64,000 bases of DNA, from positions 1 to 64,000 of the forward strand of contig NZ_QEWN01000115.1 of the NCBI RefSeq assembly GCF_006124995.1, written 5' to 3'. Below are positions 57,897 to 64,000 of the stretch, piece after piece; the stretch's first letter is position 1; each line of letters begins with the position of its first letter. The position numbers and the translations under genes are program-made. The stretch is from Vibrio sp. Hep-1b-8 (lineage in GTDB: Bacteria; Pseudomonadota; Gammaproteobacteria; Enterobacterales; Vibrionaceae). The notes beneath the pieces were generated by a model that saw only the letters and a list, made by a program, of their open reading frames with translations, ran no database searches and was not told the origin of the DNA.

Positions 57897-58819
57897 TGCA
57901 GAAACAATTCTCTAAATCTTTGCTTACAAGGTACGAAGAGGACGAAGACTTTTGGGCTCAAAACCGACAATCAGTATTTAGCGGTGATGAGAAAGAGCAA
58001 AAGACCTCATTCCTTTTGCCTAAATTTTTAGAGAAAAAGTCACGTTGTTTCGTGGATGCGTCAGTTTTCCTCCGTCAGAACTTGAGGGTTTACTTGACGC
58101 TGTATGAACAGGTCATCATCGCATTGCCCTTAAATAAAGATGCACAGCATTTCTACAATATGTTTATGCTGAACAGATATGAGTTTCAGGAGCTAGTGGC
58201 ACGCGGTCGATTACTATTTGTTGCGCCCGACTCGCTAACTTTCTCAAGGCGGCTTGCAGCCTCAACTGTTCGTGGCATACAAAAAAAGTCAGGGATAATT
58301 GGGACTACTTTTTCAAGTGATGAGCAATATCAGTTCCTTCATCAATGCTCTCGTATTGAGAGCCCATCAATACAAAGCCTTGTGCAAGTGCTTTCGGAGC
58401 AGTGGCAATATGGCGAGTATATGGTCAATAAAGAGGGGGCGGTGTCAACACATCGACTAGGCGTTTCAAGTATGGCAGCCAAAGGTTTCGAGCTCAGAGG
58501 GCGAGATATTTATCTTGAACTATCAACAGCAGCAATGGCGTATGAATACGCCCAAGGGCTTGGAGCTCATCATTTTCCGTTTGATGGGGAACAATATTCT
58601 GAGGTAGAAGCCTGCCGAGTGATTAGTGGCTTTTACAATGGTGTTCATGCTGAATCGAAGCAAATTCAAGAGTCAGAGCTTGATACTCTACTTAAGGAGA
58701 TATTTGCGATTGATAACGATATGGACATTCTTGAGCTCGACTCCGCGCTGTCCAATAGCCTAATACGCTCTTTGCCTAGTATCGTTAATCAGTTTTCAGA
58801 TATGGATGAAGGGGAGTGA
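57896..58819 (+). CDS. Unrecognised island protein B
   Basis: 307 residues from GTG 57896. Soluble, mixed alpha/beta. The segment KKSRCFVDASVFLRQNLRVY then YEQVIIALPLNKDAQHFYN has the look of a first strand ending in an Asp (as in PIN-like nucleases), but the other PIN acids are not evident, so I do not claim it. The middle has RRLAASTVRGIQKKSGIIG and the C-terminus is acidic. A 9-bp gap leads to a third small gene. Confidence 0.6.
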   Translation: MQKQFSKSLLTRYEEDEDFWAQNRQSVFSGDEKEQKTSFLLPKFLEKKSRCFVDASVFLRQNLRVYLTLYEQVIIALPLNKDAQHFYNMFMLNRYEFQELVARGRLLFVAPDSLTFSRRLAASTVRGIQKKSGIIGTTFSSDEQYQFLHQCSRIESPSIQSLVQVLSEQWQYGEYMVNKEGAVSTHRLGVSSMAAKGFELRGRDIYLELSTAAMAYEYAQGLGAHHFPFDGEQYSEVEACRVISGFYNGVHAESKQIQESELDTLLKEIFAIDNDMDILELDSALSNSLIRSLPSIVNQFSDMDEGE

Positions 58820-58828
58820 TTTAACAAA

Positions 58829-59125
58829 ATGAGGGCGCTCAAAGAAGAAGTGACCAAAATAGAAAATAATAAAAAACGAATGTCGCGATTAAATATTTCA
58901 GGGTTCTTGCCTACTGCTGCGGGTGCAGGAATGGAGTTAGCGGGAGTCAAAGGTGGGGGCTTGGTTGCACTTGGTGGATGGTTACTCAATGCGCTAAACG
59001 TATATGCAGATGAATTTGAACTTACGAATAGCCCAATATACACCAAACTTTCAAGCTTGAACCACTTCACTAGCCATGACGCTGTAATTGTTCAGCGTGT
59101 AAGAGGCTCTATTTCAGGACGATAA
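58829..59125 (+). CDS. Small Gly/Ala-rich hydrophobic protein, island protein C
   Basis: 98 residues from ATG 58829, with AAGGGGAGTGA upstream. The N-terminus is charged (MRALKEEVTKIENNKKRM). It is followed by a glycine-patterned hydrophobic region (about 25-55, LPTAAGAGMELAGVKGGGLV then ALGGWLLNALNVYA) suited to one membrane helix or a glycine-zipper pore. A polar tail follows. As third gene of the operon it could be a membrane-acting effector, but this is inference only. Confidence 0.55.
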   Translation: MRALKEEVTKIENNKKRMSRLNISGFLPTAAGAGMELAGVKGGGLVALGGWLLNALNVYADEFELTNSPIYTKLSSLNHFTSHDAVIVQRVRGSISGR

Positions 59126-59130
59126 TGACG

Positions 59131-59171
59131 AATGATTAGTTAAAGGGGCTAAGACCCTTTAACTAATCATT
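59131..59171. terminator. Bidirectional terminator between island operon and integrase
   Basis: AATGATTAGTTAAAGGG and CCCTTTAACTAATCATT are perfect 17-bp arms around the 7-nt loop GCTAAGA. The integrase stop (59163-59165, minus strand) lies inside the right arm. It separates the convergent operon and integrase. Confidence 0.85.
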
Positions 59172-60386
59172 ATGGTTTATCGAGGGAGCAATTGAGTCGA
59201 CAATTTTTTCTAGCGCATCTCTACGCTCATCCATGTAATCATACTTGTCATAAATGCCTTCGACTCCTTTCAGTTTGTGGTTTAAGCATCGCTCAGCGAT
59301 ATGGCTTGGTACACCAGCAGAAGCGAGCAAGCTACGGCAGGTTCGACGTAAATCATGTACGCTAAAGTACTCAAGCTCTCCCATTTTGTTAGGTGGCTGT
59401 TGTTTTCTGCCAGCTTCTCGTCCAAACAGCTTAGCTATCGCTCGATTGAGCGTATCCTTGCCCATGTGAGGTACTTTGCTAGCTCGTCTATTAGGGAACA
59501 CATATTCGGAGCCACAAGCTCTGGTATGAAGCTCTTCTAACCACTCTACAGCAATGGCAGGAAGGGGAACATCAAAGCCAGAACCAGTCTTACTGCGTTC
59601 ACTTGGAAGACTCCAAACCGCATTCCCCAAATCAAATTCTTCCCACTTCGCTTCCGTTAGCTCACCTTTACGCACACCCAAGCAAAGCAGTAATGCACAG
59701 GCAAGGTAATTATCACGCCCGAAACTGAATATATTTTCTCTAAATACAGCAAAAACCTGCTCAATCTCCTTAATGCTTAGGTGTCGCTCTCTTGCTGATT
59801 CTATACCACCAGCGTCACTGACTTCTAACGCTAGGGCAGGGTTGCTATCGGCAAATTGGAATTTAACAGCGTGTCTGAACATCTGCTTGCAGTACATTAA
59901 AGTGTCATTCGCTATGGTTGGGCGACCACTGTTCGCCACTTTCTGGACAATCTGTCTGATATCAAGCGGGGTAACGTGCTTTATTTGCTGCTGACCGATG
60001 AGTGGGGCTATTTCTTTACGATAAATGCGGGCTGGAATGTTGGGGTGCTTGAGGCGTTTAGAGAGCTCTTGATGCCAGTCTTCAAATAGGTCATCCACAA
60101 AATGGATACTTACTTGATGAGCTGATTTGCGTTTGGCTATCGGGTCGACACCCTCAGAGATGAGCTTTCTTTGTTCTGCTGCTTTTAGCCTTGCTTCTTT
60201 CAGTGGCATCTCACTGAGTTTGCCTAGGGTTATCGTTCTGCGTTTCTGAAACAGTGTATAGCGCAGTACCCAGTATGGCTTCCCGCTCGCTCGAAGCATG
60301 AGGTATAAGCCCTATCCATCGCTGTGGCGTCCAATCTTATTGTCTTTCACTAGAGAGTTAATCTCTTTCACGGTGAGCTTAGACAT
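59163..60386 (-). pseudogene. int: P4-type tyrosine integrase with in-frame amber stop at codon 25
   Basis: The proper start is ATG 60386 (MSKLTVKEINSLVKDN), with AGGAG upstream, but the frame meets TAG at 60312-60314 right after GRHSDG; the sequence then resumes GLYLMLRASGKPYWVLRY. CAG to TAG would explain it. Without the stop the protein has 407 residues: an N-terminal DUF4102 arm-binding domain, a core-binding domain (about 125-205) and the catalytic domain with R (LGVRKGELTEAKW), HxxR (SVHDLRRTCRSLL), and H/W-Y region (CLNHKLKGVEGIYDKYDY). Internal ATG 60299 could give a 378-residue form lacking part of the arm domain. It reads away from yicC. Confidence 0.8.
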
Positions 60387-60424
60387 CTACAACTCCTTGT
60401 ATATAAATACTAAATGCACATTAA

Positions 60425-60496
60425 TGGGTACCAATATTAGGTTACTTGATTATTTTAGTGGGTACCAGAGGTGTTTGGTACCCATATTGGTACCCA
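60425..60496. repeat. Four TGGGTACCA repeats, probable integrase arm sites
   Basis: Two copies lie on the plus strand (60425-60435 TGGGTACCAAT, 60459-60467 TGGGTACCA) and two inverted (60476-60484 and 60488-60496, TGGTACCCA). They fall between the integrase start and yicC, where arm-type binding sites of P4-like integrases and the attachment region are expected. Confidence 0.72.
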
Positions 60497-60550
60497 CATA
60501 TTTGGGGTTAAATGAAGAGTTTGTGGTTTTAGTAGAGAGGCTAAAAATAA

Positions 60551-60577
60551 ATAAAGCCCTGATGTACAGGGCTTTAT
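60551..60577 (-). terminator. Terminator downstream of yicC
   Basis: ATAAAGCCCTG and CAGGGCTTTAT form a perfect 11-bp stem with loop ATGTA. On the minus strand it is followed by TTATTT. It may belong to yicC or to the island end. Confidence 0.82.
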
Positions 60578-60603
60578 GGTATGGGCTGGTTATGGTGAAG
60601 AGC

Positions 60604-61470
60604 TTATTCTATATTCTGGATCTGCTCGCGCATCTGCTCGATAAGCACTTTAAGTTCTACGCCTGATGCGGTGATATCGGTGCTGATAGATTTAGAGGCC
60701 AGTGTGTTCGACTCACGGTTAAACTCTTGCATCATAAAGTCTAAACGACGGCCACAAGCGCCGCCTTTTTTGAGGATATTAGTCGCTTCTTTGACGTGTG
60801 AATCGAGGCGGTCAAGTTCTTCTGCCACGTCAGATTTTTGCGCCAGTAAGATCAGCTCTTGCTCTACGCGTGATGAATCTAGCTCAATTTTTGCTTCTTC
60901 AAACTTAGAGAACAGACGTTCGCGTTGCCATTCAAGGATCTCAGGCATGCGAGCGCGTACTTTGACCACTTCTTCTGTGATAGCATCTAAGCGCTGAACA
61001 ATCAGGTCTTTCATGTTTTCGCCTTCGCGACCACGAGCCTCAATAAACTCGTCTACAGCCCGATCAAATCCAGCGAGTAGGTCTTTGTTTACCGCGTCCA
61101 TATCTTGTTCAGATGTTTCCATCACACCTGGCCAGTTCATAATCTGGAAAGGGTTAAGGCGGCTATCTTCACCGGTCATTTTCATCACTTGGTTAGCAGC
61201 GTCGATTACTTGCTTTGCCAAGCTTTCATTGATGCTCAGTTCGCCTTTTGCTGAAGGGTTTGCTTCAAAGCGTAAAGCACACTCTACTTTGCCGCGCGCC
61301 AAGCGCTTACGGAAGCGTTCACGCAGTACTGGTTCTAAGCCACGGAACTGTTCTGGCAGGCGGAAGTAGGTTTCCAAGTAGCGTTGGTTAACACTGCGGA
61401 TTTCCCATACTGCTGTGCCCCAATCGCCTTTCACTTCTTGGCGTGCGTAGGCTGTCATACTATAGATCAT
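60604..61470 (-). CDS. yicC: YicC-family endoribonuclease
   Basis: ATG 61470 (MIYSMTAYARQEVKGDWG), with AGGAAA upstream, matches the E. coli start and gives 288 residues. The N-terminal YicC_N domain includes RSVNQRYLETYFRLPEQFR. The C-terminal DUF1732 includes GRRLDFMMQEFNRE and NTLASKS. E. coli YicC is an RNase acting on small RNAs. Its 3' end is a known integration site for mobilizable genomic islands; the reading frame here is intact. Confidence 0.95.
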   Translation of the reverse strand: MIYSMTAYARQEVKGDWGTAVWEIRSVNQRYLETYFRLPEQFRGLEPVLRERFRKRLARGKVECALRFEANPSAKGELSINESLAKQVIDAANQVMKMTGEDSRLNPFQIMNWPGVMETSEQDMDAVNKDLLAGFDRAVDEFIEARGREGENMKDLIVQRLDAITEEVVKVRARMPEILEWQRERLFSKFEEAKIELDSSRVEQELILLAQKSDVAEELDRLDSHVKEATNILKKGGACGRRLDFMMQEFNRESNTLASKSISTDITASGVELKVLIEQMREQIQNIE

Positions 61471-61717
61471 CGAATTTTCCTGTTTAATCATCTTTGAAAA
61501 TAACGCGAGGCAATAGTAACACAGTTCCGAGCTTCGAGCTTCGAGCTATCTGGAATCTAAAGCAGCTTGTGCGGAAGTTAGATTCTGAATTGCGATTGTG
61601 CTTCCTTCAGGGTGACGCAAGTGAAAGTGGTGTTATCCTTCTCGCCACTCGCCACTCGGTATGCTATCATCCTGCCCCAACCTAAAACGTCTCCCCCTTC
61701 ATATAAGGTAGATGCCC
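61471..61717. repeat. yicC-rph intergenic region with heptamer arrays 4a and 4b
   Basis: CGAGCTT, CGAGCTT, CGAGCTA run in tandem at 61528-61548. CTCGCCA occurs twice at 61641-61654, followed by CTCGG. Both arrays share the CGAG core with arrays 1-3. The divergent yicC and rph promoters must also be here but are not obvious. Confidence 0.75.
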
Positions 61718-62434
61718 ATGCGTCCAAACGATCGCAAGGCGGATCAAGTCCGCCCAATCAAAATTACTCGTAACTACACAGCTTATGCAGAAGGTTCTGT
61801 ATTGGTTGAATTCGGCAATACAAAAGTACTTTGTAATGCGACCGTTGAAGAGAACGTTCCACGCTGGCTAAAAGGTCAGGGTAAAGGCTGGGTAACTGCT
61901 GAATACGGCATGTTGCCACGCTCAACGCACTCACGTATGCGTCGTGAAGCCACAAGTGGCAAGCAAGGTGGTCGTACGATGGAAATCCAACGTCTGATTG
62001 CACGTAGCTTGCGTGCCGTTGTTGATCTAGAGGCGATGGGTGAAATCATGGTAACGGTTGACTGTGACGTTATTCAGGCTGATGGCGGTACCCGTACTGC
62101 GTCTATCTCTGGTGCGAGCGTAGCGATGGCGGATGCATTCCAACACTTAGTTGAGAAGGGCAAGCTCAAAGCGAATCCAATGAAAGGCCACGTAGCGGCG
62201 GTTTCTGTTGGCATCTTAGGTGAGGATATCCTTTGTGACCTTGAGTACACAGAAGATTCAGCAGCAGACACAGATATGAATGTGGTGATGACCGAAGATG
62301 GTCGTATGATCGAAGTTCAAGGTACGGCAGAGGGCGAACCGTTCACCCATGCTGAGCTGATGAAATTGCTCGAGTCGGCAACCAAAGGTATTACCGAGAT
62401 TGTAGCGGCGCAGAAGGCGGCGTTAGAAAATTGA
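61718..62434 (+). CDS. rph: Ribonuclease PH
   Basis: Phosphorolytic 3' exonuclease that trims tRNA precursors. ATG 61718 ([16 protein letters not shown]) is preferred over ATG 61712, since the AAGGT site is then 9 bp away. It gives 238 residues, the family length, with RNase PH motifs [15 protein letters not shown] and [19 protein letters not shown] and the catalytic-side [17 protein letters not shown]. Unlike E. coli K-12 rph-1, the frame is intact. Confidence 0.96.
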   Translation: MRPNDRKADQVRPIKITRNYTAYAEGSVLVEFGNTKVLCNATVEENVPRWLKGQGKGWVTAEYGMLPRSTHSRMRREATSGKQGGRTMEIQRLIARSLRAVVDLEAMGEIMVTVDCDVIQADGGTRTASISGASVAMADAFQHLVEKGKLKANPMKGHVAAVSVGILGEDILCDLEYTEDSAADTDMNVVMTEDGRMIEVQGTAEGEPFTHAELMKLLESATKGITEIVAAQKAALEN

Positions 62435-62458
62435 TTTAGATAGTTTGAGTTATCTTTT

Positions 62459-62493
62459 CTAGAGACTAGGGACTAGGGACTAGGAACTAGAAA
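62459..62493. repeat. Heptamer array 5, CTAGNNA x5
   Basis: Units CTAGAGA, CTAGGGA, CTAGGGA, CTAGGAA and CTAGAAA run in tandem between rph and pyrE, with a degenerate sixth copy CTAATAA. They lie 24 bp after the rph stop and end 19 bp before pyrE, in the region that in E. coli holds the pyrE attenuator. No strong attenuator hairpin is visible here. Confidence 0.9.
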
Positions 62494-62512
62494 CTAATAA
62501 ACGGAGAAAGTA

Positions 62513-63154
62513 ATGAAAGCATACCAGCGTGAATTTATTGAGTTTGCATTAGAAAAGGAAGTACTGAAGTTTGGTGAGTTTACTCTGAAGTCCGGTCGTA
62601 AGAGCCCTTACTTTTTTAACGCTGGTCTTTTCAATACTGGTCGTGACTTAGCGCGTCTGGGTCGTTTCTACGCAGCAGCACTAGCAGATTCTGGCATTGA
62701 GTTCGATGTACTATTTGGCCCTGCGTACAAAGGTATTCCGATTGCGACAACGACAGCAGTTGCGCTAGCGGATCACCACGATCTAGATACGCCTTACTGC
62801 TTCAACCGTAAAGAAGCAAAAGATCACGGTGAAGGTGGCAACCTAGTCGGTAGTGCACTAGAAGGTCGTATTATGCTTGTAGATGATGTGATTACTGCTG
62901 GTACTGCAATTCGTGAGTCAATGGAAATCATTCAGGCAAATGGTGCAGACCTTGCGGGTGTTCTTGTGGCTATTGACCGTCAAGAAAAAGGTAAGGGTGA
63001 GCTGTCTGCGATTCAGGAAGTGGAGCGTGACTTTGGTTGTGCAATCATCTCAATCGTTAGCCTAACGGACTTAGTGACATTTCTAGAAGAGAAAGGTACC
63101 GATGCAGAGCACCTTGAAGCAGTGAAAGCGTACCGAGCTGAGTACGGGATTTAG
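62513..63154 (+). CDS. pyrE: Orotate phosphoribosyltransferase
   Basis: Converts orotate and PRPP to OMP in pyrimidine synthesis. 213 residues. The N-terminal [16 protein letters not shown] and the PRPP-binding loop [17 protein letters not shown] are intact. It starts 78 bp after rph, with AACGGAGAAAGTA as ribosome-binding site. Confidence 0.98.
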   Translation: MKAYQREFIEFALEKEVLKFGEFTLKSGRKSPYFFNAGLFNTGRDLARLGRFYAAALADSGIEFDVLFGPAYKGIPIATTTAVALADHHDLDTPYCFNRKEAKDHGEGGNLVGSALEGRIMLVDDVITAGTAIRESMEIIQANGADLAGVLVAIDRQEKGKGELSAIQEVERDFGCAIISIVSLTDLVTFLEEKGTDAEHLEAVKAYRAEYGI

Positions 63155-63345
63155 AGACTGAGTCTCGAGAACGCTGCGCTCCGAGATCGGGCTACGCCCT
63201 GCGAGATTCTAGAACTGACTTCGTCCACCGAGAGGTTTGAGCTGGTAGAACGGTGAAAGAAACTTTAGTGCAAAGGTGTTGACAGGACTTGTTCCCTCGA
63301 AGAGATAATAATCCAGCTCTCGCCTCCATAGCGTAGCTAAACAAA
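63155..63345. other. pyrE downstream region with mosaic hairpin repeats
   Basis: No gene. Bases 63164-63225 consist of short motifs (GAGTCTCGAGAACG, CTGCGCTCCGAGATC, GGGCTACGCCCTGCGAGATTC, TAGAACT, GACTTCGTCC) shared with 43876-43965 in another order. GGGC-TAC-GCCC and similar units form mini-hairpins. Confidence 0.6.
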
Positions 63346-63376
63346 AAGGGTTGACGTTTGTGCGTCAACCCTTAAA
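63346..63376. terminator. Bidirectional terminator pyrE/lpxM
   Basis: AAGGGTTGACG and CGTCAACCCTT form a perfect 11-bp stem around TTTGTG, with A residues on the left and an AT-rich tail on the right. It lies between convergent genes and probably serves both. Confidence 0.83.
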
Positions 63377-63385
63377 TATTTTAAC

Positions 63386-63427
63386 TCGCAACTCGCAACT
63401 CGCAACTCGCAACTCGCAACTCGCAAC
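63386..63427. repeat. Heptamer array 6, (TCGCAAC)x6
   Basis: Six perfect tandem copies end 5 bp from the stop of the lpxM-like gene. On that gene's mRNA strand the unit reads CGAGTTG. Confidence 0.95.
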
Positions 63428-63432
63428 CGCCT

Positions 63433-64000
63433 TTACGAATTATCGTAAATACCCACACCATCTCGGCGTGTTTTCAGTAACGATAAGTTCCACATATATT
63501 GCTCAGGACGAGGGCGAACCAGATCTTCAATCGCTTGATTCATAGCGCGCGCATCCGTTTCTTCATCGCCAGTCGGGAAGTTTTCGAGAGCGGGTAGGAT
63601 ATGGACTTCGTATTTACCTGTTTTATCGTTGTAAGCAGGCAGAATAGGAACGACTTTGGCTTTTGACAGGCGAGCCATTTTGCCAAATCCCTTAAGTGTC
63701 GCTTTTTCAGTACCAAAGAAGGGGACAAATACTGAGTTGGCAGGACCAAAATCTTCATCGGGTAGCCAGTAACCCAAATATCCATCCTTTATTGAACGAA
63801 CAAATGGTTTAACCCCAGCTTCACGGGCAAAAATTCGACCACCATACTGCATGCGCTGTACCTGCATTAGCCAATCGCCAATTGGGTTACGCTGCGGCTT
63901 CATAATCGTTGTCACTTTGTAGCCTTTTGCAGCAAGCATCACCGCAGGGTAGTCAACAGCCCAGGCATGTGGTGCAAGGATAATGACATTCTCACCGGCG
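63433..64000 (-). CDS. lpxM: Lipid A late acyltransferase, LpxM/LpxN type (partial)
   Basis: Only the C-terminal part is in the window; the frame is open to 64000 and continues beyond. Upstream of the internal ATG 63942 it still encodes GENVIILAPHAWAVDYPAVM, which holds the acyltransferase H-x4-D motif (HAWAVD). Further family blocks are MQYGGRIFAREAGVKPFV, YWLPDEDFGPANSVFVPFF and RPRPEQYMWNLSLLKTR. It adds the last secondary acyl chain to lipid A at the inner membrane. In V. cholerae the gene at this place next to pyrE encodes LpxN, which uses 3-hydroxylaurate; acyl specificity here cannot be read. Confidence 0.88.
   Translation of the reverse strand, partial: AGENVIILAPHAWAVDYPAVMLAAKGYKVTTIMKPQRNPIGDWLMQVQRMQYGGRIFAREAGVKPFVRSIKDGYLGYWLPDEDFGPANSVFVPFFGTEKATLKGFGKMARLSKAKVVPILPAYNDKTGKYEVHILPALENFPTGDEETDARAMNQAIEDLVRPRPEQYMWNLSLLKTRRDGVGIYDNS

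Larger units (their letters stand above)
60387..60603. other. Integrase promoter / attachment region beside yicC
   Basis: The gap between the integrase start and the yicC stop carries the integrase ribosome-binding site, the TGGGTACCA repeats and the yicC-side terminator. The attachment core should lie at or near the 3' end of yicC (60604 onward). I could not find a second copy in the window. Confidence 0.55.

Noticed and set aside
57896..58819. PIN-domain nuclease assignment for island protein B
   Set aside because: Only a single VDAS-type strand end resembles PIN; the remaining conserved acidic residues could not be identified.
58829..59125. Toxin-antitoxin call for island protein C
   Set aside because: A hydrophobic small protein alone is not enough; no antitoxin partner or known toxin motif is visible.
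54265..60604. tRNA-gene integration of the island
   Set aside because: No tRNA lies at either end; the integrase adjoins the yicC 3' end instead.
61764..62003. Minus-strand ORF inside rph
   Set aside because: Antisense shadow of a conserved gene.

Overview
The window is a piece of a Vibrionaceae main chromosome, most likely the genus Vibrio. The grounds are gene content and order: an rRNA operon end with tRNA-Ser(UGA), a ntrC-ntrB-glnA block facing typA, a complete gspC-N (eps) type II secretion operon beside hslR-hslO and pckA, ompR-envZ/greB/tex/bioH/nfuA/nudE/cysQ, and recG-trmH-spoT-rpoZ-gmk followed by yicC-rph-pyrE-lpxM. I cannot name the species from sequence alone.

Layout. 1-720: 3' end of 23S rRNA, 5S rRNA, tRNA-Ser and a terminator. 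0.8-8.2 kb: a Cache-HAMP-GGDEF-EAL protein and the nitrogen-control genes glnG, glnL and glnA, all on the minus strand; NtrC operators and a sigma-54 promoter can be read directly. 8.2-18.4 kb: typA, a DUF2959 lipoprotein, yihY, dtd, a GNAT/YiiD_C fusion, an AsmA-like protein, pckA, hslO and hslR. 18.6-29.8 kb: twelve tightly packed or overlapping type II secretion genes. 29.8-47.3 kb: envZ/ompR, greB, a large periplasmic protein with four retropepsin-like modules, tex, bioH, a ComF-family gene, nfuA, nudE, cysQ, recG, trmH, spoT and rpoZ. 47.5-48.1 kb: gmk.

48.1-60.6 kb is an accessory region between gmk and yicC. Its left half (48.4-54.4 kb) is a graveyard of broken genes: a shortened PsiE, a hipB with operator plus a frameshifted and truncated hipA, a C-terminal scrap fused to that hipA, an ORF cut by an amber codon, IS630 and higB scraps, a truncated higA and an apparently intact IS903-type element. 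Its right half (54.4-60.4 kb) is a small integrative island: an AlpA-like regulator, two compact unrecognised operons, and a P4-type tyrosine integrase next to the 3' end of yicC. That site is known for mobilizable genomic islands. The integrase carries an in-frame TAG at codon 25, so the island may be stranded. The two unrecognised operons (a TIGR04255-like/HTH/third-protein trio, and a second trio of novel proteins) are the best candidates for an undescribed, possibly defensive, system. Nothing in the sequence proves their function.

60.6-64 kb returns to backbone: yicC, rph, pyrE and the 3' part of an LpxM/LpxN acyltransferase. Across the right half of the window, intergenic gaps carry short arrays of 7-bp repeats sharing the core CGAGNNN or CTAGNNA. 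Four arrays sit at or within a few bases of the stop codon of a minus-strand gene, a pattern that ordinary annotation does not explain.
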